DNA from: Variovorax sp. PAMC 28711
GTDB lineage: Bacteria > Pseudomonadota > Gammaproteobacteria > Burkholderiales > Burkholderiaceae_C
DNA length: 64,000 bases
NCBI RefSeq assembly: GCF_001577265.1
Contig: NZ_CP014517.1
Coordinates: 3,880,501 to 3,944,500 of the forward strand
Reading direction: 5' to 3'
Shown here: one piece after another, positions 50,462 through 59,733 of the stretch
Layout: each line of letters begins with the position of its first letter
Position numbering within the stretch: the first letter of the stretch is position 1
The notes under the pieces: generated by a model
Seen by the model: the letters and a program-made list of their open reading frames with translations, nothing else
Told to the model about the DNA's origin: nothing
Databases searched by the model: none
Program-made: the position numbers and the translations under genes

Positions 50462-52387
50462 TTGAACAATCAGTGGTTTTCCAAAGTTGCCGTCTGGCTC
50501 GTCATCGCGATGGTGTTGTTCACTGTATTCAAACAGTTCGACACCCGCGGCGCGGCCGGTGCGAACAACGTCGGCTACTCGGACTTCCTCGAAGAAGTTC
50601 GTGGCAACCGCATCAAGAGCGCGACCATCCAAGAAGGCCAGGGCGGCAGCGAAATCGTGGCGGTCACCAATGACGACCGCAAGATCCGCACGACCGCGAC
50701 TTACCTCGACCGCGGGCTGGTGGGCGACCTGATCGCCAACAATGTCAAGTTCGACGTCAAGCCGCGTGAAGAGGGCTCGTTGCTCATGACCTTGCTGGTC
50801 AGCTGGGGCCCGATGCTTCTGCTCATCGGCGTGTGGGTTTACTTCATGCGACAGATGCAGGGCGGCGGCAAGGGCGGTGCGTTCAGCTTCGGCAAGAGCA
50901 AGGCCCGCATGCTCGACGAGAACACCAACACCGTCACGTTCGCCGATGTCGCCGGTTGCGACGAGGCCAAGGAAGAAGTGAAGGAAGTGGTCGACTTCCT
51001 GAAAGACCCGGCCCGCTTTCAGAAGCTCGGCGGCCGCATCCCGCGCGGCTTGCTGCTGGTTGGCCCTCCTGGGACTGGCAAGACCTTGCTGGCCAAGTCG
51101 ATCGCGGGCGAGGCCAAGGTGCCTTTCTTTTCGATCTCGGGCTCCGATTTCGTCGAAATGTTCGTCGGTGTGGGCGCGGCCCGTGTGCGAGACATGTTCG
51201 AGAACGCCAAGAAGAACGCACCCTGCATCATCTTTATCGACGAAATCGATGCGGTCGGTCGCCAGCGCGGCGCGGGGATGGGCGGTGGCAACGACGAGCG
51301 CGAGCAAACCCTGAACCAGATGCTGGTCGAGATGGACGGTTTCGAAACCAACCTCGGCGTGATCGTCGTGGCCGCGACAAACCGTCCGGACATCCTCGAT
51401 GCCGCCTTGCTGCGCCCCGGCCGTTTCGACCGCCAGGTGTACGTGACGCTGCCTGACATCCGCGGTCGCGAACAGATTCTCGCGGTGCACATGCGCAAGA
51501 TTCCGTCGGGTCAGGACGTCAATGCGAACGTGATCGCGCGCGGTACGCCGGGTATGTCTGGGGCCGATCTTGCCAATCTTTGCAACGAAGCGGCGCTCAT
51601 GGCGGCCCGCCGCAATGCGCGCGTTGTGGAGATGCAGGACTTCGAGAAGGCCAAGGACAAGATTTTCATGGGCCCCGAACGCAAGAGCATGGTGATGCCG
51701 GAGGAAGAGCGCCGCAACACGGCCTATCACGAGTCGGGACACGCGCTGCTGGGCAAGCTGCTGCCCAAGTGCGACCCTGTGCACAAGGTCACGATCATTC
51801 CGCGTGGTCGTGCGCTGGGCGTGACGATGAGCCTTCCGGCCCAGGACCGTTACAGCTACGACCGCGAATACATGCTCAATCAGATCAGCATGCTGTTCGG
51901 TGGCCGTATTGCCGAAGAGGTGTTCATGAATCAGATGACCACCGGCGCCAGCAATGACTTCGAGCGTGCGACCGGCCTGGCGCGCGACATGGTCATGAAG
52001 TACGGCATGACCGAGTCGCTCGGACCGATGGTCTATGCCGACAACGAAGGCGAAGTGTTCCTCGGGCGCTCGGTCACCAAGACGACCAACATGAGCGAGT
52101 CGACCATGCAGAAGGTCGACGCCGAAGTGCGCCGCATCATTGACGAGCAATACGCGCTGGCACGCCGCCTGATCGAAGAGAACAGCGACAAGATGCATGC
52201 GATGGCCAAGGCGCTGCTCGAATGGGAAACCATCGACATGGAGCAGATCGACGACATCATGGCCGGCAAGGAGCCGCGGCCGCAAAAGGACTGGACACCG
52301 CGCATTCCACCTGCAGGCAGCAACAGCAGTGGCGGCACGGGCGGCACGCCGGCCGTCAAGCCGGATCCGGCATCGACGGCGGCCTGA
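50462..52387 (+). CDS. ftsH: ATP-dependent zinc metalloprotease FtsH
   Basis: A 641-residue membrane AAA+ protease. Two transmembrane segments ([15 protein letters not shown], and [19 protein letters not shown] near residue 105-125) flank a small periplasmic domain. Walker A is GPPGTGKT (about 201), Walker B FIDEID, and the zinc motif HESGH (about 423). In E. coli it controls LpxC and sigma-32, so it connects to the lipid A genes here. The start is TTG 50462 behind CTGGAG. A terminator lies just after its stop. Confidence 0.97.
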   Translation: MNNQWFSKVAVWLVIAMVLFTVFKQFDTRGAAGANNVGYSDFLEEVRGNRIKSATIQEGQGGSEIVAVTNDDRKIRTTATYLDRGLVGDLIANNVKFDVKPREEGSLLMTLLVSWGPMLLLIGVWVYFMRQMQGGGKGGAFSFGKSKARMLDENTNTVTFADVAGCDEAKEEVKEVVDFLKDPARFQKLGGRIPRGLLLVGPPGTGKTLLAKSIAGEAKVPFFSISGSDFVEMFVGVGAARVRDMFENAKKNAPCIIFIDEIDAVGRQRGAGMGGGNDEREQTLNQMLVEMDGFETNLGVIVVAATNRPDILDAALLRPGRFDRQVYVTLPDIRGREQILAVHMRKIPSGQDVNANVIARGTPGMSGADLANLCNEAALMAARRNARVVEMQDFEKAKDKIFMGPERKSMVMPEEERRNTAYHESGHALLGKLLPKCDPVHKVTIIPRGRALGVTMSLPAQDRYSYDREYMLNQISMLFGGRIAEEVFMNQMTTGASNDFERATGLARDMVMKYGMTESLGPMVYADNEGEVFLGRSVTKTTNMSESTMQKVDAEVRRIIDEQYALARRLIEENSDKMHAMAKALLEWETIDMEQIDDIMAGKEPRPQKDWTPRIPPAGSNSSGGTGGTPAVKPDPASTAA

Positions 52388-52395
52388 GCAACACG

Positions 52396-53304
52396 GTGAC
52401 CACACCAACGACCGACGGGGCCTCTGGCCCCGTTTTTCATGGCGCGTCGCAGTACTGGACGACGGCACGCTTCGTCATCGATCTGGCCGAGCCGAAGGTG
52501 ATGGGCATCGTCAACGTGACGCCGGACTCGTTCTCGGATGGCGGCGCGCACGGTTCGACCTCCAGCGCGATAAGGCACTGCGAACAGCTCGTCGCCGAGG
52601 GCGCCCACATTCTCGACATCGGCGGCGAGTCCACCCGTCCCGGCAGTCCGGCCGTTCCGTTGGGCGAGGAACTGTCGCGCGTGCTGCCCGTCGTGCGCGA
52701 AGCCGTGAAGCTCGGCCTGCCGATCTCCATCGATACCTACAAGCCCGAGGTAATCCGTGCGGTGCTCGACCTGGGGGCAGACATCGTCAACGACGTCTGG
52801 GCGCTCAGGCAGCCGGGCGCGCTCGAGGTGGTGGCGAGCCACGCGTCCTGTGGCATCTGTGTCATGCACATGCACCGCGATCCGCAGACGATGCAGGCCG
52901 AGCCGATGCACGGGGACGTGGTGGTCGACGTGTTGTCCTTCTGGTCGGATCGCGTTGCGTCGTCGCGCGCACGCGCGATCGACCCATCGCGCATCGTGCT
53001 GGATCCCGGCATCGGGTTCGGCAAGACGGTGGCGCAGAATTTTTCATTGCTCGCACGGCAGCGCGAACTCGCCGTGGCGGGCCGGCCGTTGCTGGCCGGC
53101 TGGTCGCGCAAATCGTCGCTGGGCGCGGTCGCGGGCATTGCCGATGCCGGCAAGAGGATGGCGCCCAGCGTCGCTGCCGCGGTGCTGGCGGTGGACCGTG
53201 GCGCCGCGATCGTGCGCGTGCATGATGTGCGCGACACCGTGGCCGCGCTGGCGGTCTGGCGCGCCATGAAGGCAGAACAACAAGATCAGGAGCAACACCC
53301 ATGA
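52396..53304 (+). CDS. folP: Dihydropteroate synthase
   Basis: A 302-residue DHPS, the folate enzyme that sulfonamides inhibit. [39 protein letters not shown] and GWSRKSSLG are the family motifs. The most upstream possible start is GTG 52396, giving about 20 residues more than E. coli before VMGIVN. The codons for residues 7-14 form a perfect terminator hairpin, so initiation further down (no standard codon was found before residue 35) or read-through must be considered. It overlaps glmM by ATGA. Confidence 0.9.
   Translation: MTTPTTDGASGPVFHGASQYWTTARFVIDLAEPKVMGIVNVTPDSFSDGGAHGSTSSAIRHCEQLVAEGAHILDIGGESTRPGSPAVPLGEELSRVLPVVREAVKLGLPISIDTYKPEVIRAVLDLGADIVNDVWALRQPGALEVVASHASCGICVMHMHRDPQTMQAEPMHGDVVVDVLSFWSDRVASSRARAIDPSRIVLDPGIGFGKTVAQNFSLLARQRELAVAGRPLLAGWSRKSSLGAVAGIADAGKRMAPSVAAAVLAVDRGAAIVRVHDVRDTVAALAVWRAMKAEQQDQEQHP
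52415..52438 (+). terminator. Intrinsic terminator of ftsH inside the 5' end of folP
   Basis: ACGGGGCC-TCT-GGCCCCGT (52415-52433) is an 8-bp perfect stem with a 3-base loop and TTTTTC after it. It begins 28 bases after the ftsH stop and lies inside the reading frame assigned to folP. It should end much of the ftsH transcript while letting some RNA polymerase pass into folP-glmM. Confidence 0.85.
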
Positions 53305-54638
53305 CCAGAAAATATTTCGGCACCGATGGCATTCGCGGCACGGTCGGGCAGCCCCCGATCACGCCTGATTTCGTATTGCGACTGGCGCACGCCGTGGGCC
53401 GCGTGCTCAAGCTGACCGAGGCGCGACCGCAGGTGCTGATCGGCAAGGACACGCGCATTTCGGGCTACATGCTCGAATCCGCGCTCGAATCGGGCTTCAA
53501 TTCGGCCGGCGTCGACGTGGTGCTGCTGGGCCCGTTGCCGACACCCGGCGTCGCGTACCTCACGCGCGCTCAGAGAGCCAGTCTTGGCGTCGTGATCAGC
53601 GCGAGCCATAACGCTTTTCCCGACAACGGCATCAAGTTCTTCAGCGCGCAAGGCACCAAGCTCAGCGACGAGTGGGAACTGGCCGTCGAGGCGGCGCTCG
53701 AAGAGCCGCCTGCGTGGGCCGAATCGGCACAGCTCGGCAAGGCACGCCGGCTCGACGATGCCGCCGGTCGCTACACCGAGTTCTGCAAAAGCACCTTCGC
53801 CAACGACCTGACGCTGCGCGGCATGAAGCTCGTGGTCGACGGTGCACACGGCGCGGCTTACCAGGTCGCGCCCCAGGTGTTCCATGAACTGGGCGCCGAT
53901 GTGACCAGCATCGGTTGCGCGCCCGATGGCCTCAACATCAACAAGGACGTCGGCGCGACGCATCCCGAGGCCCTCATTGCAGCGGTGAAAGCACAAGGTG
54001 CCGATTACGGCATCGCCCTGGACGGCGATGCCGACCGGCTGCAACTGATCGACGCCACGGGCCGGTTGTTCAACGGCGACGAATTGCTTTATCTGATGGT
54101 GGCCGAGCGCATCGCGCGGGGCGACAAGCCAATCGGCGTCGTCGGCACGCTGATGACGAACAAGGCCGTCGAAATGGCGCTGCGCGCGCAGGGCATCGAG
54201 CTGGTCCGCGCCAAGGTGGGCGACCGCTACGTGCTCGAAGAACTGGAAAAGCGCGGCTGGCTGCTGGGGGGCGAGGGGTCCGGCCATCTGCTGGCGCTCG
54301 ACCGCCATACCACCGGCGACGGCATCGTGAGCGCGCTGCAGGTGTTGCAAGCCTGCGTGCGCAGCGGCAAGACGGTGGCGCAATTGCTCGCGGCCGTCAC
54401 GCTGTTCCCGCAGACGCTGATCAACGTGCGCCTTGCGCCGGGGCAGGACTGGAAGGCCAATCAGGCGCTCGCAGCGGAGACCGAACGCGCCGAAGCCGAG
54501 CTCGGCGACAGTGGTCGCGTTTTGATTCGTGCCAGCGGCACCGAGCCGCTGGTGCGCGTGATGGTGGAGGCGCGCGATGCCGCCCAGGCCGACGCGTGCG
54601 CGCGCCGCATCGCCGCCACATTGGAGCCTGCGACTTGA
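53301..54638 (+). CDS. glmM: Phosphoglucosamine mutase
   Basis: A 445-residue mutase making glucosamine-1-phosphate for UDP-GlcNAc, the sugar used by LpxA and peptidoglycan synthesis. The phosphoserine loop is [18 protein letters not shown], the metal loop DGDADR, the sugar loop EGSGHLL and the phosphate loop [14 protein letters not shown]. The folP-glmM pair is conserved in proteobacteria. Its stop overlaps the MOSC gene as TTGA. Confidence 0.97.
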   Translation: MTRKYFGTDGIRGTVGQPPITPDFVLRLAHAVGRVLKLTEARPQVLIGKDTRISGYMLESALESGFNSAGVDVVLLGPLPTPGVAYLTRAQRASLGVVISASHNAFPDNGIKFFSAQGTKLSDEWELAVEAALEEPPAWAESAQLGKARRLDDAAGRYTEFCKSTFANDLTLRGMKLVVDGAHGAAYQVAPQVFHELGADVTSIGCAPDGLNINKDVGATHPEALIAAVKAQGADYGIALDGDADRLQLIDATGRLFNGDELLYLMVAERIARGDKPIGVVGTLMTNKAVEMALRAQGIELVRAKVGDRYVLEELEKRGWLLGGEGSGHLLALDRHTTGDGIVSALQVLQACVRSGKTVAQLLAAVTLFPQTLINVRLAPGQDWKANQALAAETERAEAELGDSGRVLIRASGTEPLVRVMVEARDAAQADACARRIAATLEPAT

Positions 54639-55189
54639 CCGAACCCGTCGTGCCCCAAGTCGCCGCCGTGCACGCGAGCGGGATGCACAGCTTCTCGAAA
54701 TATGCCGAACCCTCGATCCGTTTGATCGAAGGTCTGGGCGTGGAGGGTGACGCGCACGCGGGGCAGACGGTGCAGCACCGCTCGCGCGTGGCGCGAAATC
54801 CGGCAGCGCCGAATCTGCGTCAAGTGCATCTGCTGCACGCCGAGCTTTTCGATGAACTCGTCGAGGCCGGCTTCGCGGTGTTCCCCGGTGACTTGGGCGA
54901 GAACATCACGACGCGCGGCATCGATCTGCTCGGCCTGCCGACCGGCACCCGGCTGACATTCGGCGCCACGGCGGTCGTCGAACTGACCGGCTTGCGCAAC
55001 CCGTGCAGCCAGATCGATCGCTTTCAACGCGGTCTCATGGCGGCCACCCTGGCGCAGGACGCCGACGGCAAGCTCGTGCGCAAGGCCGGCGTCATGTCGG
55101 TCGTCCTCGTCGGCGGTGACGTGATGGCCGGCGATCCGATCGGCATTGAATTGCCCGCGGGCACATCGCGGCGACTGGAGCCTGTGTGA
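54635..55189 (+). CDS. MOSC domain protein
   Basis: A 184-residue stand-alone MOSC domain. The conserved cysteine that could hold a molybdenum-cofactor sulfur is in [16 protein letters not shown], and [20 protein letters not shown] is also typical. Related proteins (YiiM-like, mARC domains) reduce N-hydroxylated compounds; substrate here unknown. The start is TTG 54635 inside the glmM stop, with no ATG nearby, so translation depends on glmM. The next gene overlaps its stop as GTGA. Confidence 0.82.
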   Translation: MTEPVVPQVAAVHASGMHSFSKYAEPSIRLIEGLGVEGDAHAGQTVQHRSRVARNPAAPNLRQVHLLHAELFDELVEAGFAVFPGDLGENITTRGIDLLGLPTGTRLTFGATAVVELTGLRNPCSQIDRFQRGLMAATLAQDADGKLVRKAGVMSVVLVGGDVMAGDPIGIELPAGTSRRLEPV

Positions 55190-55665
55190 TCAACATTCTG
55201 TTGGCGGACTACCGGAACCCTGCGCACGCGATCGTGCTCGTCGAACTGCTCGACGCCTACGCACGCGACCCGGCCGGTGGTGGCACCGCGCTCGCACCCG
55301 AAGTGAAGCAGGGCCTGCCCGCTGCGCTCGCTGCACGGCCGCAGGCGTTCAGCGTGCTGGCGTTCGACGGTGACATGCCGGTCGGGCTCGTCAACTGCAT
55401 CGAAGGCTTCTCGACGTTCGTCTGCCGTCCGCTGGTCAATGTGCACGATGTCGTGGTGGTGGCGAGCCATCGGGGCCAGCGCATCACGCAGCGCATGCTG
55501 GGACGAGTGGCGCAGGAGGCCAGCGCACGCGGCGCCTGCAAGCTCACGATGGAGGTGCTGTCGGGCAATCAGTCCGCGCTGCGTGCCTATGAACGTGAAG
55601 GGTTCGCTGCCTACCAGCTCGACCCGGCGTTCGGCGCCGCCGTCTTCCTGCAGAAGACGCTGTAG
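55186..55665 (+). CDS. GNAT family N-acetyltransferase
   Basis: A 159-residue acetyltransferase. The acetyl-CoA-binding motif A is VVVASHRGQRITQRMLGRVA (R/Q-x-x-G-x-x-like), followed by LEVLSGNQSALRAYEREGF, read here as MEVLSGNQSALRAYEREGF. These are typical of GNAT enzymes acting on small molecules or amino groups. The acceptor is unknown. It starts with GTG 55186, overlapping the MOSC stop by four bases, and ends the glmM group. Confidence 0.85.
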   Translation: MINILLADYRNPAHAIVLVELLDAYARDPAGGGTALAPEVKQGLPAALAARPQAFSVLAFDGDMPVGLVNCIEGFSTFVCRPLVNVHDVVVVASHRGQRITQRMLGRVAQEASARGACKLTMEVLSGNQSALRAYEREGFAAYQLDPAFGAAVFLQKTL

Positions 55666-55668
55666 ATC

Positions 55669-55702
55669 AAAAAAGCCGCCGGCGCTTGCGGCGCGGGCGG
55701 CT
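55669..55702 (-). terminator. Intrinsic terminator of the leftward catabolic operon
   Basis: On the minus strand AGCCGCC (55702-55696) pairs with GGCGGCT (55680-55674), with further G-C pairing in the loop region, followed by TTTTTT (55674-55669). It lies 36 bases after the acyl-CoA dehydrogenase stop. On the plus strand it follows the GNAT gene, where the T-run is missing. Confidence 0.82.
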
Positions 55703-55737
55703 GATGCCATCTTGCGATGGCAAAACATCGGGCGGAA

Positions 55738-57009
55738 TCAGAAGCGGGTCACAGGTGCTTCGAGCTCGCGCTTTTCGGTGGCGTACTTGCCCAGCTCCCA
55801 CTTCGCGATCGCATTGCGGTGCACTTCGTCCGGGCCGTCCGCGAAGCGCAGCGTGCGGGCGTTGGTGTACGCATAGGCCAACGGGAAGTCGTCGGACATG
55901 CCGCCGCCACCGTGCACTTGCATCGCCCAGTCGATGACCTGGCAGGCCATCGACGGTGCGACCACCTTGATCATCGCGATCTCGTTGCGGGCGACCTTGT
56001 TGCCGGCCACGTCCATGAGCCAGGCGGCCTTGAGCGTCAGCAGGCGGGCCATGTCGATCTTGCAGCGGGCTTCGGCGATGCGTTCCTGCGTGACGGTTTG
56101 CGACGCCACGCTCTTGCCGAAGGCGACGCGCGACGAGGCGCGCTTGCACATCAGTTCGAGCGCACGCTCGGCCAGGCCGATCAGGCGCATGCAATGGTGA
56201 ATGCGTCCGGGGCCAAGGCGACCCTGGGCGATTTCGAAGCCGCGGCCTTCGCCGAGCAGCATGTTGTCCGCGGGCACGCGCACGTTGTCGAACGTCATTT
56301 CGACGTGGCCATGCGGCGCGTCGTCGAAGCCCATCACGGTGAGCGGGCGAATGATCTTGATGCCCTTGGCGTCTGCCGGCACGATGATCATGCTCTGCTG
56401 CGAATGCTTGGCGGCTTCAGGATCGGTCTTGCCCATGGTGATGAACACCGCGCAGCGCGGGTCCGCAGCGCCGGAGATCCACCACTTGCGGCCGTTGATC
56501 ACGTACTCGTCGCCCTGACGTTCGATGCGGGTCGAGATGTTGGTCGCGTCGCTCGAGGCCACGTCGGGTTCGGTCATCGCGAAGGCCGAGCGGATCTCGC
56601 CGTCCAGCAGCGGCTTGAGCCAGCGCGCCTTGATGGCTTCGGAGCCGTAGCGCGCGATGGTTTCCATGTTGCCGGTGTCAGGCGCCGAGCAGTTGAATGC
56701 TTCGCTCGCCCATGGCACCGCGCCCATGATTTCGGCCAGGGGTGCGTATTCCTGGTTGGTCAGTCCAGCCCCTTCGTAGCCCGATGCCGACGCGCTGTCG
56801 ACCGGCAGGAACAGGTTCCAGAGACCTTGGGCCTTGGCTTTTTCCTTGACCTTGTCGACGGTCTTGAGCGCGGTCCAGCGCTTGCCGGCGGCAGTGTTCG
56901 CTGCCAGCTCGGCAGCGTAGTCCGCCTCGGCTGGGTAGATGTACTCATCCATGAACGCTTTGACGCGTTTCTGGAGGTCTTTTGTTTTGGCCGAGTATTC
57001 GAAATCCAT
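55738..57009 (-). CDS. Acyl-CoA dehydrogenase, ACAD10/11-type
   Basis: A 423-residue flavoprotein dehydrogenase. [20 protein letters not shown] is the flavin-binding region, [21 protein letters not shown] the middle strand, and [20 protein letters not shown] with [20 protein letters not shown] the C-terminal region. In the last motif, the catalytic Glu position of MCAD (IYEG) reads ADG, a change that is typical for the ACAD10/11 subfamily. In animals these enzymes act on 4-hydroxyacyl-CoAs after phosphorylation by a fused APH kinase. Here the kinase is the neighbouring gene. It is the last gene of the operon. Confidence 0.9.
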   Translation of the reverse strand: MDFEYSAKTKDLQKRVKAFMDEYIYPAEADYAAELAANTAAGKRWTALKTVDKVKEKAKAQGLWNLFLPVDSASASGYEGAGLTNQEYAPLAEIMGAVPWASEAFNCSAPDTGNMETIARYGSEAIKARWLKPLLDGEIRSAFAMTEPDVASSDATNISTRIERQGDEYVINGRKWWISGAADPRCAVFITMGKTDPEAAKHSQQSMIIVPADAKGIKIIRPLTVMGFDDAPHGHVEMTFDNVRVPADNMLLGEGRGFEIAQGRLGPGRIHHCMRLIGLAERALELMCKRASSRVAFGKSVASQTVTQERIAEARCKIDMARLLTLKAAWLMDVAGNKVARNEIAMIKVVAPSMACQVIDWAMQVHGGGGMSDDFPLAYAYTNARTLRFADGPDEVHRNAIAKWELGKYATEKRELEAPVTRF

Positions 57010-57041
57010 GGTGTCTCCTGGGGTCGGGGAAAAGATGAGGC

Positions 57042-58154
57042 TTACGCCTTTTGGGCGAATTGCCAGGCCATTTCGGCCATCGGTCGCGCACCGCGGGCGG
57101 AGGCCACGGCTTGTTCGCTCGATGCGGTACCGGCTTCGACTCGCTTGGCAATGCCTTGCAGGATCGCAGCCATCCGAAACAGGTTATAGGCCTGGTAGAA
57201 ATTCCAGTCGGGGGCCAGTGCCTCCGGCGTGCTGATGTGCGTGCGTTCGCAGTAACGGGCGATGTATTCGCGCTCGGTCGGAATGCCGAGTGCCGCCACG
57301 TCGACACCACCGATGCCACGTCCGGTGGTGGGCGGCATGTGCCACGACATGCAGTGGTAGCTGAAGTCCGCGAGCGGGTGACCCAGCGTGGAGAGCTCCC
57401 AGTCGAGCACCGCGATGATGCGCGGCTCCGTGGCGTGGAACATCACGTTGTCGAGGCGGTAGTCGCCATGCACGATCGACACCTTGGACTCGTCGCGGGC
57501 GCTCGCCGGCATGTGGGTCGGCAGCCAGTCGATGAGGCGCTCCATGGCGTCGATGGGCTGCGAGAGTTCGCCCGCGCCATCGGCCGATGCCTTGTACTGC
57601 TTGCTCCAGCGGCCGATCTGGCGATCGAAATAATTGCCGGGCTTGCCGTAGTCGGCCAGACCGCGTGCGGCGAAATCCACGGTGTGCAGCGCTGCGATCA
57701 CGCGGTTCATCTCGTCGTAGTACGCACCGCGCTCGGCGTTGCTGAAGCCTGGCAGCGACTGGTCCCACAGCACGCGGCCCTCCATGCACTCCATGACGTA
57801 GAACGCGCGGCCGATGACCGACTCGTCTTCGCACAGGCAAAGCATCTTCGGCACCGGCACATCGGTCCCGGCGAGGCCCTTCATGACCTTGTACTCGCGC
57901 TCGACTGCATGCGCCGACGGCAGCAGTTTGGCGACCGGACCCGGCTTGGCACGCATCACGTACGCCTTGGACGGGGTGATCAGTTTGTAGGTCGGGTTGG
58001 ACTGCCCACCCTTGAACATCTCGAGCGTCAGCGGGCCCTGGAAGCCTGCGAGGTTTTTTTCGAGCCATGCCGACAGCACCTCGTTGTCGAAGCTGTGCTG
58101 CTGCGACACCGCGCGGGTGCCGATGAAATTGCTGAAGTCTTGAGGTTGGGTCAT
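57042..58154 (-). CDS. APH-fold phosphotransferase (ACAD11 kinase-domain type)
   Basis: A 370-residue kinase-like protein. The nucleotide region is [12 protein letters not shown] with YVMRAKPGP (catalytic Lys-like), the catalytic loop is [13 protein letters not shown], and the metal motif is [16 protein letters not shown]. This is the kinase domain found fused to acyl-CoA dehydrogenase in animal ACAD10/11, and separate in Pseudomonas LvaA, which phosphorylates the 4-hydroxy group of 4-hydroxyvaleryl-CoA. The same reaction is inferred here. It lies 32 bases upstream of the dehydrogenase and 7 bases after the crp-type gene. Confidence 0.87.
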   Translation of the reverse strand: MTQPQDFSNFIGTRAVSQQHSFDNEVLSAWLEKNLAGFQGPLTLEMFKGGQSNPTYKLITPSKAYVMRAKPGPVAKLLPSAHAVEREYKVMKGLAGTDVPVPKMLCLCEDESVIGRAFYVMECMEGRVLWDQSLPGFSNAERGAYYDEMNRVIAALHTVDFAARGLADYGKPGNYFDRQIGRWSKQYKASADGAGELSQPIDAMERLIDWLPTHMPASARDESKVSIVHGDYRLDNVMFHATEPRIIAVLDWELSTLGHPLADFSYHCMSWHMPPTTGRGIGGVDVAALGIPTEREYIARYCERTHISTPEALAPDWNFYQAYNLFRMAAILQGIAKRVEAGTASSEQAVASARGARPMAEMAWQFAQKA

Positions 58155-58161
58155 GTCGCGG

Positions 58162-58881
58162 TCAAACGTCGGCTTCGGAGATGCGCATCAGCGCGGCACG
58201 GTCCAGCACCACGAGGCCGCCCGGTTCGATGCGGATGGTGTCCTCGCGCTCCATCGCCTTGAGTTCCTGATTGACACGCTGGCGCGATGCGCCGAGCAGC
58301 TGCGCCAACTCTTCCTGCGCCAGATGCAGCCCGATGCGCATCTGGCTGCCATCCGCGAGGCTCGGCACGCCGTAGCTGCGCACCAGGTGCACCAGCTGCT
58401 TGGCGAGCCGCGCCCGCAAGGGCAGTGTGTTCAAGTCTTCCACCAGTCCGAACAAGGTGCGGATGCGGCGCGCCTGCAAACGCATCAGGGCTTCGTACAA
58501 CTCGACGTGCGCGTTGAGGATTTTCTGGAAGTCGGCCCGCGCCACGTTCAGCGTGGTGGTGTCGCCATGCGCGTAGGCATCGTGCGTGCGACGGTCCCCG
58601 TCGAACATCGCCACGTCGCCGAACCAGATGCCCGGCTCCACGTAGGTCAGCGTGACCTGCTTGCCCGACACGGCCGTCGAACTCACGCGCACCGCGCCCT
58701 TGGCACAGGCAATCCACGTTTCCGGTGGATCGCCGCGGGCTGCGAGCAGCTCGCCGTCCTTGTAGCGTTTGACGAAAGCACATCGAAGAATGTCGTGCCG
58801 AAGCGATGGTGAGAGAGAAGAAAACCAGCGACCACTGTTGATCGCTTCACGTTCTTCGATGGTAAGAATGGGGTCGTCCAT
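58162..58881 (-). CDS. Crp/Fnr family transcriptional regulator
   Basis: A 239-residue regulator with a cyclic-nucleotide-binding fold (about 35-150: VKRYKDGELLAARGDPPETW, then GIWFGDVAMFDG) and a C-terminal winged helix (LAQEELAQLLGASRQRVNQELKAME, about 190-215). No cysteine cluster is visible, so it is not an oxygen-sensing Fnr; the ligand may be cAMP or an acyl-CoA-like molecule. Its position inside the catabolic operon suggests local control of this pathway. ATG 58881 fits the domain start. Confidence 0.88.
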   Translation of the reverse strand: MDDPILTIEEREAINSGRWFSSLSPSLRHDILRCAFVKRYKDGELLAARGDPPETWIACAKGAVRVSSTAVSGKQVTLTYVEPGIWFGDVAMFDGDRRTHDAYAHGDTTTLNVARADFQKILNAHVELYEALMRLQARRIRTLFGLVEDLNTLPLRARLAKQLVHLVRSYGVPSLADGSQMRIGLHLAQEELAQLLGASRQRVNQELKAMEREDTIRIEPGGLVVLDRAALMRISEADV

Positions 58882-58943
58882 TGTTCTGTCCTGTCGGCGA
58901 CTGAAAAGATGAGGGTTGTCACGGGCGAGACCTGGGGGGTCGT

Positions 58944-59723
58944 CTACCCGTACTGCGGTGGCTTTTTGGCAAGGAACGCGGCAATGCCGATGCCGGCGTT
59001 CGCATGATGCAGGTTGCGCACGAAGTGATCGCGCTCCGCCGACAGATGCGCCGACAAACTCGCGCCGCGCGCATCGCTCAGCAGCTCCTTGATGCTGGCG
59101 AGCGAGTTGGATGCGCGCGCATTGAGCGTGGCAGCCAGCGCGAGTGCGCCGGCCAGTGCCTGCCCGGAATCGGTGAGCTGGTTGACCAGCCCGAGGGCAT
59201 GCAGTCGCTCGGCTGCGATGCGCTCGCCGTTCATCAGCCACTCGCTCGCGATCTGGCGTGGCAGCGATTGCGCCAGGTGCCAGCTGAGGCCGCCGTCGGG
59301 CGACAGCGCCACGTTGCTGTACGACGCGGCGAACACGGCATCGCGTGCAGCGATCACGAAATCGCAGGCCAGTGCGAGCGAAAAGCCGGCACCGGCCGCG
59401 GCACCCTCGACCGCTGCGATCACCGGCTTCGGAAAGGTGCGGATCGAATCGATCCAGTTGTGCAGCCCCTCGATGCTTTCAGCCTGCACGGCAGGGTCGA
59501 GCGCGCGGTTCTGCACCAGCCGCTGCAACGAGCCGCCGGCACTGAACCACGCGCCGTCACCGACGATCACGACGCTGCGCACTTCATCGCTGCTCTCGGC
59601 GCCGTTCAGCGCTTCGACGCCCGCGGCATAGATTTCGGGGCCGAGCGCATTGCGTTGCGACGGGTTGGCGAGAGTCAGCACCATCGTGCGGCCCTCGCTG
59701 GTGCTCTTGAGTTGGGCTGTCAT
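58944..59723 (-). CDS. Crotonase-fold protein, PaaG/oxepin-CoA-type, lacking hydratase Glu residues
   Basis: A 259-residue crotonase. The oxyanion-hole strands are WFSAGGSL and AAVEGAAAGAGFSLALACDF. Of the two catalytic glutamates of classical enoyl-CoA hydratase (Glu144 and Glu164 in rat), the equivalent positions are Ser115 and Tyr135. Instead Asp143 in LSPDGG lines up with the catalytic Asp of E. coli PaaG (IPDCGG), which isomerises ring-opened or 3,4-enoyl-CoAs. The C-terminus IAAFLAKKPPQYG is also PaaG-like. Isomerase or alternative oxepin-CoA activity is inferred; simple hydration is unlikely. Confidence 0.85.
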   Translation of the reverse strand: MTAQLKSTSEGRTMVLTLANPSQRNALGPEIYAAGVEALNGAESSDEVRSVVIVGDGAWFSAGGSLQRLVQNRALDPAVQAESIEGLHNWIDSIRTFPKPVIAAVEGAAAGAGFSLALACDFVIAARDAVFAASYSNVALSPDGGLSWHLAQSLPRQIASEWLMNGERIAAERLHALGLVNQLTDSGQALAGALALAATLNARASNSLASIKELLSDARGASLSAHLSAERDHFVRNLHHANAGIGIAAFLAKKPPQYG

Positions 59724-59733
59724 CGCGTCGTGA

